Assembly: GCA_021324735.1 (NCBI GenBank)
Contig: JAJPIO010000007.1
Location: forward strand, 124,001 to 188,000
Direction: 5' to 3'
Length of the DNA stretch: 64,000 bases
From: Bacteroidota bacterium
Lineage (GTDB): Bacteria; Bacteroidota; Ignavibacteria; Palsa-1295
Shown here: positions 33,097-41,656 of the stretch, piece after piece
How positions within the stretch are numbered: the stretch's first letter is position 1
Layout: every line of letters starts with the position of its first letter
Position numbers and translations under genes: made by a program
Notes under the pieces: model-generated
What the model was told of the DNA's origin: nothing
Database searches by the model: none
The model's input: the letters and a program-made list of their open reading frames with translations, nothing else

Positions 33097-33154
33097 GAGA
33101 AGGACAACCTGCGTACCCTATGCGCGGTTTCCCTTCTATGGGAAACAAAGTTCG

Positions 33155-33162
33155 TATATTTG
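33155..33162 (+). promoter_or_regulatory. -7 box (TATATTTG)
   Basis: Exact TAnnTTTG match 26 bp upstream of the ATG at 33188. It shows that the longer open frame from 33077 is not the real start. Confidence 0.55.
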
Positions 33163-33187
33163 CCTTCGTCGTCTTATAAATGCAGCT

Positions 33188-34168
33188 ATGAAGCCATTCA
33201 GGATGCGCGTTGTCCGGTTGTTGTGTGCACTCTTTTTAAGTACACTGTTTGGTAGTTGTAGCTCTCCTGTTTCAACGCAGGAAAATATTGCTAATCCCTT
33301 CGGGTCGTTGGAAGGCGAATACGGTTTTATTCTAAATGGTAAGACGTTCGACAGTGGAACACCTTCCATAAATCAAGGTACTGCCAGCGTAACCCCAGCC
33401 TTGTATCAAGGGACGAATACCATTCAGCTTTCCGTCGGCCTTTTCTTTGAATTTACAGACGGGACCTTCGGCAGCATTCATGTATACGTCCCCTTAACAG
33501 GTCCCCATACAAAGTCGATGGCGATCTCGAGCTACCAACAGGATTCGGTTGGTTCGGCGTTGATCAGTTATGATTCTGTTGGATTTAACTGGTATCAATC
33601 CGTAGGAGGGACCGTTACCCTCACTAAATTCGATACGATCAACAATCTCGTTTCCGGTACTTTCTCCTTCGACGCATCGTCGCCTTCCAATTCTAACACC
33701 GTTCATATCACTTCAGGGTACTTCAATGACATTCCTATTGGTGAGGGATCGTACGGACAGGGAAACGTATCAGCAACGGTTAATGATAGTGCGTTCTCAA
33801 CCGATAATGTCGGTCGTGAAATGTTAAACGGCTATTTAAATCGGGGTCGTCTCCATCTTTGGGCCTACGGTGAGACCGTGCAGCGTGGTTCATTTGATAT
33901 TCAAGGAATACCTCTTACCATTGGAACGTACACCATAAAGGGTCCTCAGAATTATAGCGATAGCACCATTTCTTTTGTGTACCACGGTGACAGCTTTCAA
34001 ATTTCCACTGTCGATTCGAGATCGGTGGGCCAACTGACTATCTCAGCTCTCGATATTCACAATCGGCGTATTTCCGGCACCTTCCAATTTTCTGGCACTG
34101 ATACATTAGGCAATCACGTCACGATCGCTTCGGGCGAGATCAATAACATGCAGTGGGAGCCGTACTAA
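33188..34168 (+). CDS. Lipoprotein with two DUF6252-like repeats
   Basis: From the ATG at 33188 the protein has 326 residues and a signal ending in L-F-G-S-C (cysteine about 24). Two related beta-rich halves are visible. Each ends with a similar segment: T-L-T-K-F-D-T-I-N-N-L-V-S-G-T-F-S-F and L-T-I-S-A-L-D-I-H-N-R-R-I-S-G-T-F-Q-F. The same pattern occurs once in the lipoprotein at 44796 (F-D-T-V-K-K-Q-I-S-G-Q-F), as in DUF6252 proteins of Bacteroidota. Function is unknown; it is probably anchored in the outer or inner membrane facing the periplasm. A hairpin follows at 34199. Confidence 0.75.
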   Translation: MKPFRMRVVRLLCALFLSTLFGSCSSPVSTQENIANPFGSLEGEYGFILNGKTFDSGTPSINQGTASVTPALYQGTNTIQLSVGLFFEFTDGTFGSIHVYVPLTGPHTKSMAISSYQQDSVGSALISYDSVGFNWYQSVGGTVTLTKFDTINNLVSGTFSFDASSPSNSNTVHITSGYFNDIPIGEGSYGQGNVSATVNDSAFSTDNVGREMLNGYLNRGRLHLWAYGETVQRGSFDIQGIPLTIGTYTIKGPQNYSDSTISFVYHGDSFQISTVDSRSVGQLTISALDIHNRRISGTFQFSGTDTLGNHVTIASGEINNMQWEPY

Positions 34169-34198
34169 AATAGCGTTGCTGCTCCTATAAATATTAAA

Positions 34199-34229
34199 AT
34201 CCCTTCCTCGAGATCTTCAAGGAAGGGAT
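34199..34229. terminator. Hairpin between convergent genes
   Basis: ATCCCTTCCT (34199-34208) and AGGAAGGGAT (34220-34229) form a perfect 10-bp stem with an 11-nt loop. The T-run is short, so it is a probable but not classical terminator. Confidence 0.6.
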
Positions 34230-34260
34230 ATTTGCGATTGTGAGAGAATTAAGGCGTAGG

Positions 34261-35712
34261 TTAAAATTGTAGGGCGTTTGTGAACGGATTTGCTGCGGCA
34301 TCACGAGTGCCGAGCGGTTGTAGTCCCCACCGCTTTTCGATGAACGCGAGAATGCTGACCGTTTCGTACTGCGTGTGATCGACGTAGCCCTTCTTTGCAA
34401 ACGGAGAAATAATGATACCCGGTACACGACTACCCGGTCCCCATTTATCGATGACCGGCGGAGCAACGTGATCCCAGAATCCCCCATGCTCGTCATAGGT
34501 AATGATCACGACGCAGTCATTCCAGATCGGGCTTGCTTTAATAGCATTGACGAGACTCACGAGGTGATTTTCACCAGTAATGACATCGGTGTATCCCGGA
34601 TGCTCGTTGTTGATACCGTATGGTTTTACAAACGAGACCGCCGGAAGTGTGCCGTTGGAGAGCGCCGTCATAAAATCGGTCTCGTCCTTTAAGTATTTGT
34701 TGCGAACGGAATCCGGTCCTCCACCGTACTTTGCAAAGTAATTGAAAGCCTGATGATGGTATTGGAAGAGACTGCTATCGTTATGGCTGGCGTGACCCGA
34801 GAGAATATTATTCCAGCCACCGGAATACCAAGCCCACGAAATTCCTTTTGCATCGAGACGGTCGCCGATCGTCGGCATCGTCTGCAATGGTAAAAGATTC
34901 GCGGCCGCGGTTGGCGCATGCGGATTGGGCGTCGGCTGTAGTGTATTAATACCGTAATAATCCGGGCTGACGGCACCATCTATAATGTTGCCATTCGACT
35001 GTATTCCTTTCGCGACCAAACTGCTCGGTGCATTTTGAAACATCGGCGCGGCCGCGGAGACCATATAAATATGATTGAGGAATGAGCCGCCGAACGCACT
35101 GTGAAAGAAATTGTCGCAGAGCGTATACTGCTGCACGATCGGGAACATCGGAAGTTGCGCCGTATGATAATAGCCCATGACAAGGCCCTTCGCATTCGAA
35201 TAGGCTACAAACTTGTCCATTTTGCCACCATCGATCTGTGCCATCTCCTGATAATAGCGATGGACCAGGTCTTCCGTCTCCTGGCTGGCCGGCTTCATCG
35301 AGTCAATGTCGAAATATTTATCGACCAGCGATGGCTGCGGGGAGAACGATGCATCATTCCAGGGTAATGTTGTATAGGGTTTGCCGGTCGCCGTATCGAT
35401 CTGAGTGTATTCGGACGCCGTAGCATTTGATAGACCGTTGGCGCCCGGGAATTCTCCGTAGAGATTATCGAAGCTGTGGTTTTCCATGTAGATCACAATC
35501 ACGTGACCAACTTTGGAAATACCAGTGGGAGCTGCTGTGGTGGTGGAAGAGCTGTCCTTGCATCCTGTGAGCGCCCCAGCGGCGACGATCGGTGCAAGCA
35601 AACCAAGCCCTGCGCGTGTAATAATGTTTGGGATTTGCATGAAAACGTTGATACAAAATAGTAGAGCAAGAGCCAACCCAGAGAGTTGGCGCGAGTTAGC
35701 TGACATCTTCAT
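34261..35712 (-). CDS. Phosphoesterase (phospholipase C/acid phosphatase family)
   Basis: A 483-residue secreted enzyme of the PF04185 family. The long N-terminus includes a signal/anchor segment and then A-L-T-G-C, a possible lipobox at about residue 51. The metal site blocks are clear: V-I-Y-M-E-N-H-S-F-D-N-L-Y-G with E77 and N78, H-T-A-Q-L-P-M-F, N-E-H-P-G, and Y-D-E-H-G-G-F-W-D-H-V-A-P-P. Members hydrolyse phospholipids or phosphomonoesters (phospholipase C, AcpA). The phospholipase versus phosphatase choice is not settled by sequence. It stands alone, convergent with the 33188 lipoprotein. Confidence 0.88.
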   Translation of the reverse strand: MKMSANSRQLSGLALALLFCINVFMQIPNIITRAGLGLLAPIVAAGALTGCKDSSSTTTAAPTGISKVGHVIVIYMENHSFDNLYGEFPGANGLSNATASEYTQIDTATGKPYTTLPWNDASFSPQPSLVDKYFDIDSMKPASQETEDLVHRYYQEMAQIDGGKMDKFVAYSNAKGLVMGYYHTAQLPMFPIVQQYTLCDNFFHSAFGGSFLNHIYMVSAAAPMFQNAPSSLVAKGIQSNGNIIDGAVSPDYYGINTLQPTPNPHAPTAAANLLPLQTMPTIGDRLDAKGISWAWYSGGWNNILSGHASHNDSSLFQYHHQAFNYFAKYGGGPDSVRNKYLKDETDFMTALSNGTLPAVSFVKPYGINNEHPGYTDVITGENHLVSLVNAIKASPIWNDCVVIITYDEHGGFWDHVAPPVIDKWGPGSRVPGIIISPFAKKGYVDHTQYETVSILAFIEKRWGLQPLGTRDAAANPFTNALQF

Positions 35713-35819
35713 GCAAAATTCGAGGTTACATTATACGATATGATAATCCCTGTATTACGAACTATAAACAGGCGGTTATCAATTCTTTACGTGCGACTGT
35801 AGCATATTTATAAATTGTT

Positions 35820-36785
35820 ATGCCTCGAATCGCTATCCTCGGCTGCGGATTGATCGGTGAAACCCATGCCGAGTGCCTCGCCCAGTTAGGCAATCCCCCC
35901 GTCCTCTTTGCAGATACCTTTCTTCATCGAGCCCAAAAACTTGCCGACAAGTATTCTGCACACGCTACCGACGACCCTTTCTCTGCACTCACTCGGTTGG
36001 ATATCGACGCGGTTTATATCTGCACGTATCATGACACACACGCACCGTTTGCGATCGAAGCGGCAGTGAATCGCAAACACATCTTTCTCGAAAAACCAAT
36101 GGCGCTTATAGAGAAGGATTGCCGCAACATTGCAAGCGCCGTCGCAAAAAGCGGGGTGCGGTGCGTGACAGGATTTAAGCTGCACTATTATTCGCTGGCG
36201 CGCAAAGCGAAAGAGCTGATCGGAACGCCGATCGCACTTACCGCTCGCGTGATCGACAAGCGTTGGCCGGATGATAGCTGGGCGAACGATCCGATAAAAG
36301 GTGGCGGTAACGTATTATCGCAGGGGTGCCATGCCGTCGAGATGCTGAATTATCTTGCAGGCGCCAAGCCCGTTCGAATATTTGCGGAAGGGGGCAACCT
36401 TCATCATTCCGGGCTCGATATCGTCGACACGATGGCAGCCACGATCGCCTATGATAATGGCGCCGTCGCCTCCCTCTTCATTGGCGATGTCGGACTAACA
36501 GAACACAACGGTAAGTTCTCTTTTCAGGCAATGAATGGCAATGAAACGGTACATCTCTATCGCCGGCTAACGCGCATGAGCTATTTCGATGGCGAAAATG
36601 ACAATCGTTTTGATGGCGAAGAAGATGGCTTCCTGAATGAGAACCGCGAATTTCTAACCGCGATACAAGAGAACAAAAGACCGGAAACAAGTGAGATGGA
36701 TGGTTTGAGAACACAAATGATCTTGCTCCGAGGGATCGAAGCTATGAAGACCGGACAACCGCAATCGCTTATTGATCTGCCCTAA
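35820..36785 (+). CDS. Gfo/Idh/MocA-family oxidoreductase
   Basis: A 321-residue NAD(P)-dependent sugar or inositol oxidoreductase. The Rossmann loop is L-G-C-G-L-I-G (7-13), F-L-E-K-P-M-A at about 92-98 holds the conserved lysine, and G-G-G-N-V-L-S-Q-G-C-H-A-V-E-M-L carries the catalytic histidine. The family acts on sugars, cyclitols or their nucleotide forms, and the substrate here is unknown. Neighbours are a small membrane protein in the opposite direction, then the FG-GAP protein. No signal peptide, so it is cytosolic. Confidence 0.87.
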   Translation: MPRIAILGCGLIGETHAECLAQLGNPPVLFADTFLHRAQKLADKYSAHATDDPFSALTRLDIDAVYICTYHDTHAPFAIEAAVNRKHIFLEKPMALIEKDCRNIASAVAKSGVRCVTGFKLHYYSLARKAKELIGTPIALTARVIDKRWPDDSWANDPIKGGGNVLSQGCHAVEMLNYLAGAKPVRIFAEGGNLHHSGLDIVDTMAATIAYDNGAVASLFIGDVGLTEHNGKFSFQAMNGNETVHLYRRLTRMSYFDGENDNRFDGEEDGFLNENREFLTAIQENKRPETSEMDGLRTQMILLRGIEAMKTGQPQSLIDLP

Positions 36786-37028
36786 TTACGGCCCAGCCGC
36801 TACGTGAAGATCGAGATTTAGAAAATGCGCTGCAAGAACGAGTATTACAAACACGATCATCGTTAATGCCACCTCGGCAACGATCCCTTTCAGCGGCCTC
36901 TTTGAGAGGAGCCACAGTTTCAGCCAAATCCGTTCGTACCACCGTGGTGCTTGAATCTCCGGAAGAGGCTCGCGCTCCATCCCATGCAGAAGGTCGTTCG
37001 AAAGCGTCATAGATTCGTCCTCCGTCAT
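36786..37028 (-). CDS. Small single-pass membrane protein
   Basis: An 80-residue protein with one transmembrane helix at about 48-70 (I-V-A-E-V-A-L-T-M-I-V-F-V-I-L-V-L-A-A-H). The N-terminal 45 residues are polar with W-Y-E-R-I-W-L-K-L-W, an amphipathic segment. Its stop lies directly next to the stop of the Gfo/Idh/MocA gene, with no spacing. No family is recognised. Coding is plausible from composition, but the gene is small and unsupported by homology. Confidence 0.5.
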   Translation of the reverse strand: MTEDESMTLSNDLLHGMEREPLPEIQAPRWYERIWLKLWLLSKRPLKGIVAEVALTMIVFVILVLAAHFLNLDLHVAAGP

Positions 37029-37097
37029 TTGAACTTACTTGGAATACAGATAGAATCCCGGCACGGGCCGTTGATGGAAATGCGTTAGATTTGTGAT

Positions 37098-39842
37098 ATG
37101 ACGTCGTCTTCTTTCCCCGGTGAGTGGCGCGATTACCGTTGCGATGATTCGCGCGCCGGTGTGCAGATAATGCCTGCGCGAAGCGGCCCACTGAAAGCGC
37201 GATGGTCCATACGAATAGGCGGCAGTTATCAGGAGGTCTATCCTGTACCTGATGCTTCCGGCGATCTCCTTATGGCTGATGGTGGTGGCATTCAACGTCT
37301 GAGTGCGAACGGTGATTTTCGCTGGCGTACCAAACCGTTCGGCGCGCACTGGATACGCGGCGCATACGACCTCGATGATGATGGAGAGCTTGAGATCCTG
37401 ACCAGTAACGGCAGAGAGATTCTCATTCTCTCTGCAGTCACCGGCGAAATTCTTTTCCGCGATGTGGTCGGGCCGCCACATTCGTATGGGACGTATGCCC
37501 CGATGTTCCAGGTGCACAGCTTCAATGGTCGTGGCATGCAGATACTTGTCCCCTGCTTCTCGAGCAAGGAAGTGTTGATGTATGATTGTTCCGGAGGTGC
37601 ACCCAACACCCGCGTACTTCATCGCCTATGGATGGATGACAGCTATCATCCATCCATAGCCATCGCCGATGTGAACCACGATGGCACCGATGAGATCGTG
37701 ATCGCACGCCTGGGTGGTGTGTACGGTTTCGATCCTCGCTCTGGAAAGATGGTATCACAGACGCTATGGCAATCCGACGAGCAGCGGCGCCGCAATTACG
37801 GTCACTTCGAGTTAGTTGATGTTAATAATGATGGCAATCTCGAAGCAGTGATATTAAGCGATAAGGTCTCACGTCACATAGCGGTGCTTGGCAATGATGG
37901 TCACGGCAACTTTTACCCTTTGTGGGATCGGCTCATCGAGCACATCTATCCCGCAGATACGACCGAGCTTCGCTACACCTCGAATTCGATTCGCGATTTC
38001 GATGGCAATGGAAAGATGGAGATCGCTGTCAGCATTTTTAACGATGAGAAAGACGGCACGTGGCATACGGAATTACTACGTGCTGAAACGGGCGAAAACA
38101 TTCTGGATCTTCCAGACCACTATTTACGAGGAGTGCAGGATGTAAACGGTGACGGTCTGCCCGATTTATGCCTGAGCCACGAAAATTCGCGGGACGTAAA
38201 AGCGTACAGCACAACCTCGGTTTACTCTCCGACGGCGGGAAAAGAATTATGGAGCATGGAGAACGCTCGCTTTCTCGAACGCGCCGTTTATCCAGCCTCT
38301 CACTTCTCCGAGTTCAAACCCGATGTATTCGCAACACACGAGATATGGAGCGGAGGGTTCGTTAGTGATCGGGGAGTCTTAGTTGATTCAAAAGGACTGG
38401 GTCTCTCACTCCTCAATGAGGATCTGCAACTCTCATCGTTTGGATTTACTTCTGAGCAGCCTTATCGAGTTGCATTGATGGAGCACGATCGCATTCTTGT
38501 TTCACAAGCAAATGGCGAACTGCTTCAGGTTACAAAAAGCGGCACTCAGCACTTTCTTTCCTGCGGATATCACTTAACTACCGAAGCCCATATCGCAGCG
38601 CGGCCAGGTTTACAGCCGACGGTCTTTATCGAAAATGGTAAGCATTATCTTGCCTGCCCGGACTTTTCCGGCGCCATCAGTATTTACGAAAATCGCGGAA
38701 TGGAAGAACCCGAGCTTGTTGCGACGATCCATGGCCGCTCACGGATCGGATATGATGGTATCTTCCACGCCGCAAGCGTGATCCAGACCGAAGCGGGAGC
38801 ACGGATAGTCATTGTTGATGATAAGAACGAAAAGCATGCTCGATTATCACTGTACACGAGCGATGGCGTTCGAACACATACGTTCGAGTTTCCGGATATG
38901 CCGCCAAGTCAGCTTGGTAATCGTATTGGCTGCTATGATTGGCTTTACTTCGAACATTCACGCGGCGAAGCATTGATGGCGAGTTTTTATCAATCGCCCT
39001 CGATGAATAGCGAGTGTTCGCTCGCGTTCTTAATAGAGTCCGGCGCAATTCTATGGCGCAACGAGCGAATTGGAGTTGGCGAATATGGTCGAGGGGTTGG
39101 CCCCTGGGGCACAACGGCATTAATGCATGCTAAGAATGATGACGAGAAAAATCCCATCGCCATTTTTTGTGCAAAGGATACGCTCTGCTATCTCGATCTC
39201 GAGACAGGCGAGTTCGTCGGCATTCCTAAATTGCTTACCGATTACACTGCGGACGCCATGCGCGCTGCAAATAAATTAAAAGAGCAAAGCCTTTCAACAA
39301 CCTCTTCTATCGAAGATCCCTTTACGGCCTACGGCACTCCAATACTTAATAATGACGACCTGATCGTCGGTGGCTGCTTCGGAGGTTTTGGAGTACTTGA
39401 GGCTTCACCGTATTCACATGTTGAAAAGAAAGAAGCGCGCTGGTGGAAAGTCGGCTCGTTTGGTGACGTGCTCTATCGCCTTCCCGGAATTGCCGACATT
39501 GACGGCGATGGCAAGCTCGAACTCGGGCAAGGCCATGCCGATGGCTTCTTCCGTGTGTATGATTATGAGACCGGAAGCCTGCGATGCGAGTTCGACCTTA
39601 ACGCTATCTCAACCGATGTGCTGGCAGTGGGCGCCAACAATGGCGAGCGGATGGAATTCGTTTTTGGTACGAATGACGGAAGGCTAATAACCGTTGGCTA
39701 CAACGGCAAAACGATCGCCATTTTAAACGAGCTGGATATTGGTGCTGCACTTGGTTCACCCATCGCTGCAGACCTTGATGGCGATGGCAATTCCGAGATC
39801 ATCGTCGCAACTGCCTCCGGTGATCTCCTAAGCTTTGCTTAA
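37098..39842 (+). CDS. FG-GAP/VCBS-type beta-propeller protein without signal peptide
   Basis: A 914-residue protein with at least seven calcium-loop motifs of D-x-[DN]-x-D-G type, among them D-L-D-D-D-G-E-L-E, D-V-N-H-D-G-T-D-E, D-V-N-N-D-G-N-L-E, D-F-D-G-N-G-K-M-E, D-V-N-G-D-G-L-P-D, D-I-D-G-D-G-K-L-E and D-L-D-G-D-G-N-S-E. They are spread over the N-terminal 350 and C-terminal 150 residues with a less repetitive middle. Such propellers are normally secreted and bind ligands or other proteins. Here the ATG-proximal sequence is polar and no signal peptide or lipobox is visible. TAGATTTG at 37086 lies 4 bp before the ATG, which would mean a nearly leaderless mRNA. Confidence 0.8.
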   Translation: MTSSSFPGEWRDYRCDDSRAGVQIMPARSGPLKARWSIRIGGSYQEVYPVPDASGDLLMADGGGIQRLSANGDFRWRTKPFGAHWIRGAYDLDDDGELEILTSNGREILILSAVTGEILFRDVVGPPHSYGTYAPMFQVHSFNGRGMQILVPCFSSKEVLMYDCSGGAPNTRVLHRLWMDDSYHPSIAIADVNHDGTDEIVIARLGGVYGFDPRSGKMVSQTLWQSDEQRRRNYGHFELVDVNNDGNLEAVILSDKVSRHIAVLGNDGHGNFYPLWDRLIEHIYPADTTELRYTSNSIRDFDGNGKMEIAVSIFNDEKDGTWHTELLRAETGENILDLPDHYLRGVQDVNGDGLPDLCLSHENSRDVKAYSTTSVYSPTAGKELWSMENARFLERAVYPASHFSEFKPDVFATHEIWSGGFVSDRGVLVDSKGLGLSLLNEDLQLSSFGFTSEQPYRVALMEHDRILVSQANGELLQVTKSGTQHFLSCGYHLTTEAHIAARPGLQPTVFIENGKHYLACPDFSGAISIYENRGMEEPELVATIHGRSRIGYDGIFHAASVIQTEAGARIVIVDDKNEKHARLSLYTSDGVRTHTFEFPDMPPSQLGNRIGCYDWLYFEHSRGEALMASFYQSPSMNSECSLAFLIESGAILWRNERIGVGEYGRGVGPWGTTALMHAKNDDEKNPIAIFCAKDTLCYLDLETGEFVGIPKLLTDYTADAMRAANKLKEQSLSTTSSIEDPFTAYGTPILNNDDLIVGGCFGGFGVLEASPYSHVEKKEARWWKVGSFGDVLYRLPGIADIDGDGKLELGQGHADGFFRVYDYETGSLRCEFDLNAISTDVLAVGANNGERMEFVFGTNDGRLITVGYNGKTIAILNELDIGAALGSPIAADLDGDGNSEIIVATASGDLLSFA

Positions 39843-39854
39843 AAATCGCTTCTC

Positions 39855-41153
39855 TTAAATATCTTTTGCCAGGCGGATACCACTAAACTGCCAACGCGAC
39901 TCGGGTGGAAAGAAATTGCGGTACGTTGAGCGAATGTGATCTCGTGGCGTTGCACATGATCCGCCCCGAAGTACCATCTGATTGGACATAAACTTACCGT
40001 TATATTCACCGAGCGCTCCTTCTACCGGCTTGTACCGTGGATACGGCAAGTATGCGCTGCGAGTCCATTCCCACACATCACCAAACATTTGCCGAAGACC
40101 GTTTCCATCGGCGTCAGGAATAGGATGGAAGTTCGCATCATCCAGGAAATTACCTTCTAAATTATCTTCTGTGGAAATCGTGTGCGCCCCATGTTCCCAT
40201 TCGAATTCCGTTGCCAACCGGACACCAGCCCATGTGGCATAGGCATCCGCCTCGTAATGACTAATGTGTGTAACCGGCTCGGAGTCTTCGACGGGGCGGA
40301 ATCCTTGCAACGTCATGTGCCACCATTCGCCGTCGTGCTGTTCCCAATATTTCGGCGCGAGCCAGCTCTCTTCTTCGCACTTCGCAAATCCATCCGATAG
40401 CCATAGTGCTGAGTTCTGATACCCGCCATCGTGCATAAATTCTTTGTATTCCCGATTCGTCACAAGCCGATCCGACAACGCGAATGATTCGAGGTATTGT
40501 CGATGCCGAGGTCCCTCGTTATCGAAATAGAATTCTTCGTTCTTTGCACCGATCTCCACGATACCTTCATCGAATTCGATCCATCGTAATGATGGAATAG
40601 GAGAACGTTCGATAGTTCGCGAGCGATAAATGGGTCGAAGCGGGTTCATTGCAAGCACGGTCTTAACATCGGTCACGATCAATTCCTGATGCTGCTGCTC
40701 GTGATTGAGTCCGAGTATGAAAATGGGTAATGCTTGCTTCATTGTAGCATCACCGGCATTCAGAAGGAAGTGCTCGATCGCTTCTTCAACATATCGCCGG
40801 TAATCTTTTACCTCTTCTACGGTCGGACGGGACATAAGTCCCCGTTCCGGACGTGGCGTTCGATCACCGATTGTGTTATAGTAAGAATTGAAGAGATACG
40901 CGTACTTATCGTGAAATATGCGGTACCGTTTATCGAAAGCACTCAGTACAAATTGTTCGAAGAACCAGCTCACATGAGCGAGTTGCCACTTCACCGGACT
41001 GCATTCCATCGCAGTCTGTACCACGCAGTCTTCACTGGTGAGTGGTTCACAGAGCCACTCTGTCGTTCGACGCACCGTTCGGAATCTCTCTAGAAGATCC
41101 TCACGATCTTCCGTCCCTGGCTTTTTCTTCGATGAAATCTCAACCTCTATCAT
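39855..41153 (-). CDS. egtB: Ergothioneine biosynthesis protein EgtB (sulfoxide synthase)
   Basis: An iron-dependent enzyme that joins a cysteine-containing thiol to trimethylhistidine. The 432-residue protein has the EgtB layout: an N-terminal DinB-like metal domain with H60 (Q-L-A-H-V-S-W-F-F-E) and H151/H155 (L-N-H-E-Q-Q-H-Q-E-L), then a C-terminal FGE-sulfatase domain. The last shows W-A-G-V-R-L-A-T-E-F-E-W-E-H, G-D-V-W-E-W-T and L-R-G-G-S. The three histidines match those known to bind iron in EgtB. The histidine methyltransferase EgtD is not in the window, so the pathway cannot be confirmed. Related selenoneine or sulfur-transfer enzymes of this family are an alternative. Confidence 0.85.
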   Translation of the reverse strand: MIEVEISSKKKPGTEDREDLLERFRTVRRTTEWLCEPLTSEDCVVQTAMECSPVKWQLAHVSWFFEQFVLSAFDKRYRIFHDKYAYLFNSYYNTIGDRTPRPERGLMSRPTVEEVKDYRRYVEEAIEHFLLNAGDATMKQALPIFILGLNHEQQHQELIVTDVKTVLAMNPLRPIYRSRTIERSPIPSLRWIEFDEGIVEIGAKNEEFYFDNEGPRHRQYLESFALSDRLVTNREYKEFMHDGGYQNSALWLSDGFAKCEEESWLAPKYWEQHDGEWWHMTLQGFRPVEDSEPVTHISHYEADAYATWAGVRLATEFEWEHGAHTISTEDNLEGNFLDDANFHPIPDADGNGLRQMFGDVWEWTRSAYLPYPRYKPVEGALGEYNGKFMSNQMVLRGGSCATPRDHIRSTYRNFFPPESRWQFSGIRLAKDI

Positions 41154-41300
41154 ATTCTTACGTCAATCGTAAAGTCTTTCCTGCCTTCGAATATACGGCC
41201 AATTCCTCGCGAGGTTTTGACAGCTATTTTTCTTCGCTACCATCAAATCCATAAGAAACGCTCAAATTGGCACGCGCTTGGAAGCTAATAGAGACATACG

Positions 41301-41516
41301 AGATCACTCGGTTCTTCGGGACTCGTTTTGAAATAGGGAATCTATACATCGGATCTCATGGTCGATTAGAGCTTGACTAATCATCGGCTCGAAGACCCCG
41401 ATCCATTGCGATTCAGGGCTTGTAAAGCAATTACTGTTTTGCCTTCATGTAGTTCTCTTTAGAAGCGAGTGATCTAACGAAAAGAGAGACTGTCGAGAGA
41501 CGGGCTCTCTTTTTCG
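41301..41516 (+). ncRNA. Candidate structured ncRNA, 6S-like
   Basis: A 503-bp stretch between egtB and mltG has no gene but a strong fold. AGATCACTCG (41301-41310) pairs with CGAGTGATCT (41466-41475), followed inward by a G/G mismatch and TTCT/AGAA. Inside, GAATC/GATTC, GGATC/GATCC, GGTC/GACC and the perfect hairpin GATTAG-loop-CTAATC stack into one rod with a large internal loop. A terminator follows directly (41479-41516). A closed rod of about 175 nt with a central bubble is the shape of 6S RNA. The strand is chosen by the T-run but the terminator is usable both ways. No clear TAnnTTTG box was seen upstream. Confidence 0.45.
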
Positions 41517-41520
41517 TTTT
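41479..41520 (+). terminator. Rho-independent terminator after the candidate ncRNA
   Basis: CGAAAAGAGAG (41479-41489) pairs with CTCTCTTTTTCG (41505-41516) with one bulge; loop of about 15 nt, T-rich tail TTTTCGTTTT. The opposite strand also shows a usable T-run. Confidence 0.75.
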
Positions 41521-41560
41521 GATAACCGACCAATGAGCACCGCGATCGTCTACTATTCTT

Positions 41561-41585
41561 CCATTACTCATTACTCATCCACTAT
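41561..41585. repeat. ATTACTCATCC word array
   Basis: CCATTACTCATTACTCATCC and an adjoining ACTATAC are of the same low-complexity type as the array at 28372-28434. The remaining bases from 41521 to 41656 show nothing else recognisable. Confidence 0.4.
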
Positions 41586-41656
41586 ACAGCTTTTCTCATT
41601 TTGAAAAGGCCCGCCGCTTGAAGCGCTGTACGCCATAGGGTTTACATCCCAAAGCC

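Noticed and set aside
33077-33187. Longer start for the lipoprotein at 33188
   Set aside because: The extra segment contains the TATATTTG box and overlaps the divergent helicase start; the signal peptide begins at 33188.
41268-41284. Sigma-54-like TGGCAC and TTGG pair before the candidate ncRNA
   Set aside because: The -12 element is G-A instead of G-C at the correct spacing, so the match is incomplete.
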